Assembly: GCA_050694055.1 (NCBI GenBank)
Contig: JBOGWX010000045.1
Coordinates: forward strand, 1 to 32,563
Direction: 5' to 3'
Length of the DNA: 32,563 nt
Origin: WHSV01 sp050694055
GTDB taxonomy: Bacteria; Actinomycetota; CADDZG01; WHSQ01
Part shown: piece after piece, positions 6,676-14,827 of the stretch
How the letters are laid out: each line of letters starts with the position of its first letter
Numbering within the stretch: the first letter of the stretch is position 1
Notes under the pieces: model-generated
The model's database searches: none
What the model saw: the letters and a program-made list of their open reading frames with translations, nothing else
What the model was told of the DNA's origin: nothing
Position numbers and translations under genes: made by a program

Positions 6676-9122
6676 GCTCCACCTCCCGGGGTGTCGGCGG
6701 ACCCGACCCCGCTGCCCGCCGCAGTGCCCTCGGTTCCGCGTGCGTCCACCGGCGTTCCTCGTGCGCTCTGTATCGTCGACCAGACGCGCTCCGGCGTCAC
6801 CGGCATCTCGATGTGGTCGATACCCAGGGGGGCCAGTGCGTCGATCGTGGCATTCACCACCGCCGGCGGAGAGGCGATCGTTCCGGCCTCGCCGATCCCC
6901 TTCACCCCCAGCGGGTTCGTGGTCGACGGCGTCTCGGTTCGGTCGGTCTCGAAGGTCGGGAGCTCGGCGGCCGATGGCACCCGGTAGTTCGACATCGACG
7001 ACGTCATCAGCACGCCGTTCTCGTCGTAGACCGCCTCTTCGTACATCGCTTCTGCGATGCCCTGGGCGATGCCGCCGTGCACCTGTCCCTCGATGATGAC
7101 CGGGTTGATGGCCTTCCCGCAGTCGTCGACCGCGACGTACTTGAGGATGCTCGTCATGCCGGTTTCGGTGTCGACCTCGACGGCACAGAGATGCGCACCC
7201 GACGGGAAGGTGAAGTTCGGTGGGTCGAACACGTGGGTCTCTTCGAGTCCCGGCTCGGTGCCCTCCGGCAGGTTGTGCGCCGTCCACGCCGAGAACGCGA
7301 TCTCGGGAATCGTCTTGGACTTGTCGGGCGCTCCCTTCACCGAGAAGGTCCCGCCGTCGTAGGTGAGGTCCTCTTCGGAGACCTCGAGCTCGTGCGCCGC
7401 AATCGTCCTCGCCTTGGTGACGACCTTGGCGGCCGCGTAGTGGAGCGCGACGCCGCCGACCGACAGGCTGCGGCTGCCGTAGCTGTCCATCCCAAGCGGG
7501 CTGATGGCGGTGTCACCGTGCAGCACTTCGACGTCCTCGAGCGGCACGCCGAGCTCGTCGGCGACGATCTGCGACCACGCCGTCACGTGGCCCTGGCCGT
7601 GGGGCGAGGTCCCCGTGATGACGGTGACCTTGCCGGTGGGGTGGCAGCGGATGGTCGCCGCCTCCCATCCGCCCGCGACGTACCGCAGCGACGCGAGCAC
7701 CTGGCTCGGAGCCAGGCCGCACATCTCGATGTAGGTCGAGACTCCGATGCCGAGTTGCTTGACGTCGCCCGAGTCCCTCCGCCGCTGCTGTTCGGCGCGG
7801 AGATCGTCGTAGCCGAACATGTCCAGCGCCTTGTCCAGGGTCGGCCCGTAGTTGCCCGAGTCGAAGCTGAGTCCGGTCACGACCTCACGCGCCTCGGTGA
7901 ACGGCTCGAGGAAGTTCATCCTCCGGATCTCGATGGGGTCCTTGCCCACTCTGCGCGCCAGCGCGTCCATGATGCGCTCGACCGCATAGGTAGCCTCGGG
8001 CCGCCCCGCGCCCCGGTAGGCGTCGGTCGGCGTCTTGTTGGTGAACACTCCGGTGCAGGTGAACGAGTAGGCCTGGGCGTCGTAGACCCCGTGGTACAGG
8101 AACGCGCCGAGGATCGGAATCCCCGGGGTCACGAGCTGAAGGTAGGCGCCCATGTCGGCCAGCAGGTTGGCCCTGAAGCCGACGATCTTGCCGTTGGAGT
8201 CGGCCGCGACCTCCATGTCCTGGATGACGTCGCGACCGTGAATGGTCGCGAGGTAACCCTCCGACCGGCTCTCGGTCCACTTGAGCGGCACGCCGAGCTT
8301 GCGCCCCAGCGCGAGGCAGGTCGCCTCCTCGGCGTAGACGTTCAGCTTCGACCCGAAGCCGCCCCCCACGTCGGGGGCGACCACCCGCAGCTTCTGCTCG
8401 GGCATGCCCAGCGTCAGAGCGAGCGTCACCTTGAGGATGTGCGGGATCTGGGTCGCGGAGTACAGCGTGAACTCCTCCTGGGCCGGGTTCGGCTGGCACA
8501 CGACCCCGCGCGGTTCGATTGCGTTGGGGATCAGCCGCGGGTGGTAGTAGCGCTCCTTGACCACCACGGCGGCATCGTTGAACACCTTGTCTACGTCTCC
8601 CACGTCGAGGTTCCACACGTAGCAGGAGTTGTCGTCGAACTCGTCGTGAACCTTGGTCGACCCACCGGTGAGAGCGGCCTCCATGTCGATCACCACGTCG
8701 AGTGGCTCGTAGTCGACCTCCACGGCCTCGGCTGCATCCAAGGCCTGAGCGCGCGTCTCGGCTACCACGACCGCGACGGGTTCGCCGGCGAAGCGCGCCT
8801 TGTCCTGGGCGAGCGGCCAGTGCTTGGGGAGCTTGATGTCCTCGGTCACCGGCCACGCGCACGGGAGTCCGTCGGCCCACTCATCGGCGAGGTCGGCCCC
8901 GCTGTAGACGGCTTTGACGCCGGGCATCGAAGCGGCGCGTGCGGTCTCGACCGAGTTGATCGTGGCGTGAGCAAAGGGGCTCCGGACGAAGCTGACCCAC
9001 AGCATGCCCGGAATGGAGAAGTCGTCGATGAAGCGGGCGGCGCCCGTAAGCAGTTCCGGATCCTCTTTGCGCAAGACGCCGCCCCCGACGTACTTCTGTG
9101 CCTGATCGGCTACCTGTGCCAT
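6672..9122 (-). CDS. coxL: Molybdenum hydroxylase large subunit, form II CoxL-type
   Basis: The 816-residue protein is the Mo-molybdopterin-cytosine-dinucleotide subunit of an aerobic CO dehydrogenase-like enzyme. The active-site loop reads AYRGAGR (residues 368-374, bases 8001-8021). This is the form II signature; proven CO dehydrogenases of form I have AYxCSFR with the copper-binding cysteine. PDVGGGFGSK and the catalytic glutamate in GIGEAG (Glu745) are present. The protein therefore has the apparatus of a hydroxylase but lacks the Cu-ligand cysteine, so its substrate could be CO at low efficiency, a purine, a nicotinate-like ring or an aldehyde. ATG at 9122 is preferred over GTG at 9128 because AGGAAGAGG then has a 6-nt spacing. 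The gene lies 12 bp after coxS and overlaps coxM by 4 bp. Confidence 0.94.
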   Translation of the reverse strand: MAQVADQAQKYVGGGVLRKEDPELLTGAARFIDDFSIPGMLWVSFVRSPFAHATINSVETARAASMPGVKAVYSGADLADEWADGLPCAWPVTEDIKLPKHWPLAQDKARFAGEPVAVVVAETRAQALDAAEAVEVDYEPLDVVIDMEAALTGGSTKVHDEFDDNSCYVWNLDVGDVDKVFNDAAVVVKERYYHPRLIPNAIEPRGVVCQPNPAQEEFTLYSATQIPHILKVTLALTLGMPEQKLRVVAPDVGGGFGSKLNVYAEEATCLALGRKLGVPLKWTESRSEGYLATIHGRDVIQDMEVAADSNGKIVGFRANLLADMGAYLQLVTPGIPILGAFLYHGVYDAQAYSFTCTGVFTNKTPTDAYRGAGRPEATYAVERIMDALARRVGKDPIEIRRMNFLEPFTEAREVVTGLSFDSGNYGPTLDKALDMFGYDDLRAEQQRRRDSGDVKQLGIGVSTYIEMCGLAPSQVLASLRYVAGGWEAATIRCHPTGKVTVITGTSPHGQGHVTAWSQIVADELGVPLEDVEVLHGDTAISPLGMDSYGSRSLSVGGVALHYAAAKVVTKARTIAAHELEVSEEDLTYDGGTFSVKGAPDKSKTIPEIAFSAWTAHNLPEGTEPGLEETHVFDPPNFTFPSGAHLCAVEVDTETGMTSILKYVAVDDCGKAINPVIIEGQVHGGIAQGIAEAMYEEAVYDENGVLMTSSMSNYRVPSAAELPTFETDRTETPSTTNPLGVKGIGEAGTIASPPAVVNATIDALAPLGIDHIEMPVTPERVWSTIQSARGTPVDARGTEGTAAGSGVGSADTPGGGA

Positions 9123-9134
9123 GCTCACCTCTTC

Positions 9135-9614
9135 CTAGGTGCGCGCGGGCGAACGCATCTCACCCGCGGCCTGCTGGATCGCCTTGACGATGTTTTGGTA
9201 GCCCGTGCACCGGCACAGGTTGCCCTCTAGCCCCAACCGGATGTCGTCGTCACTCAACTGCCCGTTGTGGTTGATGAGGTCGACGGCGGCCATGATCATG
9301 CCGGGAGTGCAGTAACCACACTGAAGGGCGTGGTTCTCGTGGAACGCCTTCTGAAGAGGATGCATCTCGCCGTTGCTCGCCAAGCCCTCGATGGTCGTGA
9401 TCTCGGCGCCGTCCGCCTGCACCGCCAGCATGGTGCAGGACTTGGCCGACTTGCCGTTCACCAAGATCGTGCACGCGCCGCAAGTCGACGTGTCGCACCC
9501 GACGTTCGTGCCCGTGAACCCGAGCTGCTCCCTCAAGAAGTAGACCAGGAGTTGTCTGGGCTCGACCATCGCTTCGTGCTCGACCCCGTTGACCGTGATC
9601 GAGACTCGTCTCAA
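9135..9614 (-). CDS. coxS: Molybdenum hydroxylase [2Fe-2S] small subunit, CoxS-type
   Basis: The 159-residue protein has all eight cluster cysteines of the family. The plant-type [2Fe-2S] site has Cys40, Cys45, Cys48 and Cys60; the second site has Cys99, Cys102, Cys134 and Cys136 (CGYC and CRC motifs). It relays electrons from the Mo centre to FAD. Length and order of domains are standard. The start is TTG at 9614 with a strong AAGGAGG site about 6 nt upstream; the N-terminus RRVSITVNG fits the usual beginning. It is the first gene of the minus-strand operon coxS-L-M-D-E and is divergent from the xdhC-like gene, so transcription must begin in the 192-bp gap 9615-9806. Confidence 0.95.
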   Translation of the reverse strand: MRRVSITVNGVEHEAMVEPRQLLVYFLREQLGFTGTNVGCDTSTCGACTILVNGKSAKSCTMLAVQADGAEITTIEGLASNGEMHPLQKAFHENHALQCGYCTPGMIMAAVDLINHNGQLSDDDIRLGLEGNLCRCTGYQNIVKAIQQAAGEMRSPART

Positions 9615-9806
9615 GGGCCACCTCCTTCCCGAGGCCCATCGTGGGGAAGGCGCGACGGCAAAGCCACCCGAAGATATTCAGAAGCAATGCCGTCGTGGTT
9701 CAATCCCACCCCCCGGTAGGACCGACTCCGGCGATAATGAACAGACTCAAGGTAGCACTACGCCGCGTTTTTGTTCAGTTAGCAGAGAGGGACGTGATCC
9801 ACCGAG
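9615..9806. other. Divergent intergenic region between coxS and the xdhC-like gene
   Basis: This 192-bp gap must hold the promoters of both the coxS operon (minus) and the maturation operon (plus). GATAAT at 9733-9738 is a good -10-like hexamer on the plus strand, but no convincing -35 is 16-18 bp upstream. I see no clear operator palindrome and no transcription factor gene nearby. Confidence 0.5.
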
Positions 9807-10946
9807 ATGAATCTGAGTGAGACGGCCGAGGTTCTGGCAGCCGTTGCAGACTTGCAGGAGCGCGGTCGTCCGATGGCCCTCGCCACCATCGTGTCGGTGA
9901 CGGGCTCGACCTATCGCCGTCCGGGGGCGCGTCTGCTGGTGCCGGACGAAGGGGAACCAATCGGCAACCTTTCGGGCGGCTGTCTCGAGGGTCAGGTCAC
10001 CGAGATCGGACGCACGGTCATGAAGTCGGGCGAATCCCGCCTCGAGTTCTACGATCTCACCGCCGACGATGAGGTCGTCTGGGGCTGGGGGCTCGGTTGC
10101 AACGGAGCCATCGAGGTCTTCATCGAACCGGCCGCCAACGCAGCCGACACGGCGGCGACCCTCCGCCAGGCGCTGGTGGACGACCGGGCGCTTGCGTTCG
10201 TAACCGTGCTGTCGTCGTCGATCCCGTCGGTCGAGCGGGGCGCGCGCATCCTCGTCTACCCGGACGGGCAGGTGACCGGAGCGCTCGGCGACGACGCCGT
10301 CACGACCGTCGCCGCGGCCGCGGCCGGCGACGCGCTGGGCACGGGCGTGACCGAGGCGCGCGAGCTGGACGTACAGCGCGGAGACGTACGAGTGTTCATC
10401 GAGGTGCTCGGGCCCCCGCTTCGGCTGGTGGTGTGCGGGGCCGGACACGACGCCATTCCGCTCGTCCGAGCCGGAGCGTCGCTCGGATGGCGCGTGGAGG
10501 TCGTGGACGATCGCGCCTCGTTCCTCGATGCCGAGCGTTTTCCCGGAGCGCGCTCGTTCGTGGAGTGCGAGCCGGGCGAGGTCGCCGGGCGCGCGCGCAT
10601 CGACCAACGCAGCTACGTGGTGGTGATGAGTCACAACTACCTGAGGGACCGCGACTACCTGCGTGCGCTGCTGCCGAGCTCGGCCGCGTACGTCGGCATG
10701 CTCGGCCCCCGGGCTCGTCTCGAGCGCTTGCTGGGGGATCTCGAAGGCGAGGGGTTTCGGCCGACGAGCGAGCAGCTGCAGCGAACCCATGGGCCCGCCG
10801 GTCTCGATCTCGGGGGCGAGGGCCCGGAGGAGATCGCAGTGGCGATAGTGGCCGAGATTCTTGCCGTGAACGGCGGTCGCGACGCGGGTTTTCTGCGCGC
10901 GCGGTCCGGTCCCATCCACGAGCGACCACAGCCCACCACGGCCTGA
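9807..10946 (+). CDS. XdhC/CoxF-family Mo-hydroxylase maturation factor
   Basis: The 379-residue protein belongs to the XdhC/CoxI/CoxF family, which binds molybdenum cofactor, helps add the sulfido ligand and inserts the cofactor into the hydroxylase. Visible motifs are SGGCLEG (56-62) and LGCNGAIEVF (96-105) in the N-terminal XdhC domain. A C-terminal Rossmann domain follows with VVCGAGHDAIPL (208-219), VMSHNYLRDRDYL (273-285) and YVGMLGPRAR (295-304), then a Gly-rich GLDLGGEGPEEIA segment. Both halves being fused is the long form of the family. It is the first gene of the plus-strand group and shares the divergent control region with coxS. The ribosome site is weak (AGAGGG 18 nt upstream, only GAG near the ATG). 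Confidence 0.92.
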   Translation: MNLSETAEVLAAVADLQERGRPMALATIVSVTGSTYRRPGARLLVPDEGEPIGNLSGGCLEGQVTEIGRTVMKSGESRLEFYDLTADDEVVWGWGLGCNGAIEVFIEPAANAADTAATLRQALVDDRALAFVTVLSSSIPSVERGARILVYPDGQVTGALGDDAVTTVAAAAAGDALGTGVTEARELDVQRGDVRVFIEVLGPPLRLVVCGAGHDAIPLVRAGASLGWRVEVVDDRASFLDAERFPGARSFVECEPGEVAGRARIDQRSYVVVMSHNYLRDRDYLRALLPSSAAYVGMLGPRARLERLLGDLEGEGFRPTSEQLQRTHGPAGLDLGGEGPEEIAVAIVAEILAVNGGRDAGFLRARSGPIHERPQPTTA

Positions 10947-10956
10947 GAGGAGCGTC

Positions 10957-11589
10957 ATGGAGATCGAAAACAGCTTCGAGGTCCCCGCCGCACAAGAGAC
11001 GGTCTGGGCCTATCTGCTCGACGTCGAGAAGGTCGTGGTGTGCATGCCGGGGGCGTCTCTGACCGAGACCATCGACGACACCCACTGGAAGGGCAAGCTG
11101 ACGATGAAGCTGGGGCCGGTGTCGCTCAACTTCGCGGGCAAGGTCGAGCTGGCCGAGCGCGACGACGAGGCTCACCGGGTCGTGCTCAAGGGATCGGGAA
11201 TGGAGCAACGGGGCAAGGGGGCCGCGTCGGCCACCGTGACATCACAGCTCGAGTCACTCGAGGGTGGGGGTACGCGGGTGCGCGTCGTCCAGGACATCAA
11301 GGTCTCAGGACAGGCGGCTCAGTTCAGCCGCGGGATGATGCAAGACGTTTCGGCCAAGCTCACCAAACAGTTCTCCGATTGCCTCAAGACCAACATAAGC
11401 GTCGAGGAAGCCGAGGCCGCTTCTGCGATCCCCGAGGCGGCGGAGGCTAATCCCGACGCGGTCGAGCCCCGCGTCCCGCCTCAGCGGGTGTCGGCCAAGC
11501 CCGTCTCGGGGCTCAGCCTCGCGTTCGGCGCGCTGGCCTCGGCCCTTGCGCGTTTCTTCAAGAGGCTGTTCGGGCGCCGGCAAAATTGA
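10957..11589 (+). CDS. coxG: CoxG-family SRPBCC protein with C-terminal membrane anchor
   Basis: The 210-residue protein has an N-terminal SRPBCC (START-like) domain, about residues 1-145, beginning MEIENSFEVPAAQETVWAYL and containing CMPGASLTE and GPVSLNFAGKVEL, which are typical of CoxG. A variable acidic linker follows, and then residues 190-210 end in a hydrophobic segment with a basic tail (ALARFFKRLFGRRQN) that could hold it on the inner face of the membrane. CoxG is known to bring CO dehydrogenase to the membrane, and quinone carriage by the SRPBCC pocket has been reported for it. By analogy this protein would couple the hydroxylase to the quinone pool. GAGAGGAG precedes the ATG, and the gene overlaps the next by 4 bp. 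Confidence 0.9.
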   Translation: MEIENSFEVPAAQETVWAYLLDVEKVVVCMPGASLTETIDDTHWKGKLTMKLGPVSLNFAGKVELAERDDEAHRVVLKGSGMEQRGKGAASATVTSQLESLEGGGTRVRVVQDIKVSGQAAQFSRGMMQDVSAKLTKQFSDCLKTNISVEEAEAASAIPEAAEANPDAVEPRVPPQRVSAKPVSGLSLAFGALASALARFFKRLFGRRQN

Positions 11590-12158
11590 TCGTCGCAGTC
11601 GTGCTCGCGGCGGGCATCTCCGAGCGCCTGGGGCGCCCGAAGCAATTGCTCGAGCTCGACGGGAAGCCGCTGCTGCAGCACGCGGTCGACCGTGCCGCGC
11701 TTCACTTCGCCGAGGTAGTGGTGGTGCTCGGCCACGAGGCGGGCGCGGTCGGCGCCGCCCTCGAGCTTCCGCCCGGAGCGCGCATCGTTCGCAACGAGAG
11801 CTTTCGCGACGGTCAGCACTCTTCGGTGCGAGCCGGATTCGCCGCGGCTTCGAGGGACGCCGACGCGGTGGCGATGTTGCTCGGCGACCAGCCGCACGTC
11901 GGCGACGGGCTCATCGAGGTTACGCTCGAGGCCTTCGCTCGCTCCCGCGCCGGCGTGGTGCGGCCCCGTCACGGCGACGCCCCCGGGCACCCGGTGCTGG
12001 TGCGGGCTGAAGTCGCGCGCCGGCTCGCAGCGGCCGGCGACGAGGAACTGGGACGCACGCTGCGGGGGCCCGAGGTCGAGTGGGTCGACGGCGGCCCCGA
12101 GCCGCCGGCCGACGTCGACACCTGGGAGGACTACCAGGCCCTGCGGGCGCGCAGCTAA
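11586..12158 (+). CDS. mocA: MobA-like nucleotidyltransferase, molybdopterin cytidylyltransferase (MocA-type)
   Basis: The 190-residue protein is a small NTP transferase with the signature VVLAAGISERLGRPKQLLEL at 5-24, the nucleotide-binding loop of the MobA/MocA group. MocA attaches CMP to Mo-molybdopterin to give the dinucleotide used by xanthine-oxidase-family enzymes, so it fits the coxLMS operon better than MobA, which makes the guanine form. LLGDQPHVGDGLI (about 98-110) carries the expected metal-binding aspartate. The start is TTG at 11586, overlapping the TGA of coxG in a TTGA arrangement. It is the last gene of the maturation group; 66 bp separate it from glcD. Confidence 0.88.
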   Translation: MIVAVVLAAGISERLGRPKQLLELDGKPLLQHAVDRAALHFAEVVVVLGHEAGAVGAALELPPGARIVRNESFRDGQHSSVRAGFAAASRDADAVAMLLGDQPHVGDGLIEVTLEAFARSRAGVVRPRHGDAPGHPVLVRAEVARRLAAAGDEELGRTLRGPEVEWVDGGPEPPADVDTWEDYQALRARS

Positions 12159-12224
12159 TCGCAGGGCGACCAACCAACCCCCTGGGTCGTGGGATGCTGA
12201 GTTCTGAACACATCAGGGGGAGTT

Positions 12225-13676
12225 GTGGATGTAGCCGAGCTCGCCGACGAACTCATCGTCATCTGCGGACCCGACGGCGTCGTGTCCGACAGCGCCGCCC
12301 GCCGAACCTACGAGTCCGACGGGCTGCTCCAGTACAAGGTGCAGCCCGGCGTGGTCGTGCTTCCGACGACGACCGAGCAGGTCAGCAGGATCGTCGCGCT
12401 GTGCCACCGTCACCGGATTCCCTGGGTGGCGCGCGGCTCGGGGACGGGCCTCTCGGGCGGTGCCCTGCCGGTGGCCGACGGGGTGCTGATCGTGACGACG
12501 CGCATGCGGCGGATCCACGAGGTCGATCTGGACAACCAGCGCGTCGTCCTCGAACCCGGCGTGACCAATCGCGAGATCTCGCTCGCAGTCGCTCCGACCC
12601 ACTTCTACCCACCCGATCCCTCCAGCCAGATCGTCTGTTCGATCGGTGGAAACATCGCGGAGAACTCGGGGGGATTGCACTGCTTCAAGTACGGCTTCAC
12701 GACCAACTACGTCACGGGGCTCGAGATCGTCCTGTCCGACGGCACGGTGGTCGAGCTCGGAGGAAAGGAGCTGGACGCGCCGGGGTACGACCTCATCGGC
12801 GCCTTCGTCGGCTCCGAGGGAACGCTGGGCATCGCCACGCGTATCACCTTGCGCATAATGCCCGTGCCCGAGACCGTCAGGACGCTGATCGCCTACTTCG
12901 AGAGCGTGGGACCCGCCGGTCAGGCGGTGTCCGACATCGTCGCCGAAGGAGCCACGCCCGGAGCCATCGAGATGATGGACAACGCCGCGATCAGGGCGTG
13001 CGAGGACGCGACTCATGCCGGGATGCCGCTCGATGCGGGCGCCGCGCTCATCGTCGAGCTCGACGGTCCCGAGCCCGAGTGCGAAGCGCGCTTCACCGGC
13101 GTCGTAGACATCTGCAAGCGCAACGGCGCCACGGACGTCCATGTGGCCGCCAACGAGGACGAACGAGAGCTCATCTGGAAGGCGCGCAAGGCCGCGTTCG
13201 CGGCCATGGGACGCATTGCGCCCAACTACTACGTGCAAGACGGCGTCATCCCGCGCACCCGCCTCGGGGCCGTCCTGGAACGAATCGCATCGCTCGGACG
13301 TGAGTACGACCTCGTCGTCGCCAACGTCTTTCACGCCGGCGACGGCAACTTGCATCCGCTCGTCTGCTACGACGGTTCCGTGGAGGGCGAGGCCGAGCGC
13401 GCGGAGGAGTGCGCCGGGCTCATCCTCGAGGCCTGTCTCGACGCGGGTGGTTCGATCACCGGCGAGCACGGCGTCGGCGTCGATAAGAAGCGCTACATGT
13501 CCAAGATGTTCTCGGACGATGACCTCGCCGCCTTTCAGCGACTGCGTTGCGCCTTCGACCCGGGGCAGCAGGCCAACCCCGGCAAGGTGATGCCCACCCC
13601 GCGCCTGTGCGGCGAGGTGCCCGGACCCTATCGACGGCACCCGCTCGAGGTCGCCGGCGTCGCGGAGCGCGTGTGA
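12225..13676 (+). CDS. glcD: Glycolate oxidase subunit GlcD (FAD-linked oxidase)
   Basis: The 483-residue protein is a GlcD/D-lactate dehydrogenase-type flavoprotein. The FAD-binding type 4 domain contains ARGSGTGLSGGA (69-80), SIGGNIAENSGG and GSEGTLGI. The C-terminal FAD-oxidase domain contains HAGDGNLHP from residue 370 and EHGVGVDKK from 414, both typical of the family. It oxidises glycolate (or a related 2-hydroxy acid) to glyoxylate, passing electrons through GlcE and GlcF to the quinone pool. The GTG start at 12225 has AGGGGGA 7 nt upstream. It is followed immediately by glcE in a TGATG overlap. The neighbours identify it as glycolate oxidase more than the sequence alone does; D-lactate or another hydroxy acid remains possible. 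Confidence 0.92.
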   Translation: MDVAELADELIVICGPDGVVSDSAARRTYESDGLLQYKVQPGVVVLPTTTEQVSRIVALCHRHRIPWVARGSGTGLSGGALPVADGVLIVTTRMRRIHEVDLDNQRVVLEPGVTNREISLAVAPTHFYPPDPSSQIVCSIGGNIAENSGGLHCFKYGFTTNYVTGLEIVLSDGTVVELGGKELDAPGYDLIGAFVGSEGTLGIATRITLRIMPVPETVRTLIAYFESVGPAGQAVSDIVAEGATPGAIEMMDNAAIRACEDATHAGMPLDAGAALIVELDGPEPECEARFTGVVDICKRNGATDVHVAANEDERELIWKARKAAFAAMGRIAPNYYVQDGVIPRTRLGAVLERIASLGREYDLVVANVFHAGDGNLHPLVCYDGSVEGEAERAEECAGLILEACLDAGGSITGEHGVGVDKKRYMSKMFSDDDLAAFQRLRCAFDPGQQANPGKVMPTPRLCGEVPGPYRRHPLEVAGVAERV

Positions 13677-14827
13677 TGGCGACGGTCGAGTTGCGAACCG
13701 CGACCCCGGCGACCGCGCAGGAGGCAGCCGAGGTCATGCGGGCCCTCGGGGAGGAGGGCACGCCGCTGCGACCGCGCGGCGGCGGAACGAAGTTCTCCTG
13801 GGGCGCTCGCCTCGATCCCGGGGCCGTGGTATCGACGCGCGCGCTGAACCGGGTGACCGAGCACAACGCGCCCGACATGACGGCCGTGCTCCAGGCGGGC
13901 ACCCCTCTGGCCGCCGCGCAGGCACGCTTCGCCACCTCGGGCCAGATGCTGGCGCTCGATCCTCCGCTGGTGGACGACGCCGCGACCGTCGGAGGGATCA
14001 TCGCCGCCAACGACTCCGGCCCCCTGCGCCATCGCTACCGGGCGGCGCGCGACCTGGTCCTCGGGATGACCGTGGTCCTGAGCGACGGGACGCTGGCGCG
14101 CAGCGGCAGCAGGGTCATCAAGAACGTCGCCGGCTACGACGTGGCCAAGCTGTTCACCGGCTCGCTGGGCACGCTCGGCCTCATCGTCGAGGTAATCGTG
14201 CGGCTCCACCCGCGGCCCCCTCGTACCGTCACGGTGGTGGGTACCGGCGACGACTCCGGAGCGCTCCAGAAGGGGTCGCAAAAGGTGGGTCATGCGCCCC
14301 TCGAGGTCGAAGCGCTCGACCTGGCCTGGGACGACTCCTCGGGCCGGGTGCTCGCTCGATTCGGCGGCGTCGCTCCCGAGGGACAGGCGACGGTGGCGCG
14401 CAAGCTGCTTCAGGAAGCAGGGCTCGACGTGACGGTCACCGAGGACGATGCGGCCCTGTGGGCGACGCAACGCGCGCGCCAGCGCGCCGCCGCCGACGAG
14501 CTCTCGGTCAAGGTCTCGACGCTGCCCGTGCACCTCGGGCGCGTCATCGACGCAACCCGACGGCTCGGTGGAACGCTGGTGGGCCGCGCCGGGCTCGGAC
14601 TCATGTGGGTGCGACTGGCTGCTTCGGAGTCGATCGAGGGCCTGCGCTCGGAGCTCGAGGGGGCCGCGGGCCACTGCGTGCTGCTGGACGCCCCGGCCGG
14701 GGTGCGAGCCGGCGCCGAGGTATGGGGCGAACAGGACCCGGGACGGCTCGCGCTGATGCGATCGGTCAAGTCACGCTTCGACCCGGCGGGAGTATGTGCC
14801 CCGGGCATCCACGTGGGAGGCATATGA
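13676..14827 (+). CDS. glcE: Glycolate oxidase FAD-binding subunit GlcE
   Basis: The 383-residue protein is a shorter FAD-binding type 4 protein of the GlcE kind. The first flavin motif is RPRGGGTKFSWG (about 33-44), and a second conserved stretch is GGIIAANDSGPLRHRYRAARD (in the 100-122 region). It lacks the HAGDGN domain of GlcD, as GlcE does, and ends RFDPAGVCAPG like its relatives. It forms the middle of the GlcDEF complex. The ATG at 13676 shares its A with the TGA of glcD, and its own TGA overlaps the ATG of glcF (ATGA), so the three genes are tightly coupled. The frame extends upstream of 13676, but that part is a shadow of glcD. Confidence 0.92.
   Translation: MATVELRTATPATAQEAAEVMRALGEEGTPLRPRGGGTKFSWGARLDPGAVVSTRALNRVTEHNAPDMTAVLQAGTPLAAAQARFATSGQMLALDPPLVDDAATVGGIIAANDSGPLRHRYRAARDLVLGMTVVLSDGTLARSGSRVIKNVAGYDVAKLFTGSLGTLGLIVEVIVRLHPRPPRTVTVVGTGDDSGALQKGSQKVGHAPLEVEALDLAWDDSSGRVLARFGGVAPEGQATVARKLLQEAGLDVTVTEDDAALWATQRARQRAAADELSVKVSTLPVHLGRVIDATRRLGGTLVGRAGLGLMWVRLAASESIEGLRSELEGAAGHCVLLDAPAGVRAGAEVWGEQDPGRLALMRSVKSRFDPAGVCAPGIHVGGI

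Noticed and set aside
8001..8021. Form I CO dehydrogenase assignment for CoxL
   Set aside because: The active-site loop is AYRGAGR, not AYxCSFR; calling it a proven CO dehydrogenase would go beyond the sequence.
6813..9230. 805-codon open frame on the plus strand, antisense to coxL
   Set aside because: It mirrors the coxL and coxS genes in GC-rich DNA, shows no family motif, and coxL on the other strand is certain. Long antisense frames of this kind are common at high GC.
9695..9715. tRNA T-arm-like sequence (GTGG TTCAATC CCAC) in the coxS-xdhC gap
   Set aside because: The stem is only four pairs, and no acceptor, D or anticodon arm can be found upstream at the right distance, so it is not a tRNA; an attachment-site remnant is possible but unsupported.
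12213..13640. 475-codon open frame on the minus strand, antisense to glcD
   Set aside because: It is a shadow of glcD; the translated sequence has no recognisable domain and the sense strand has all GlcD motifs.
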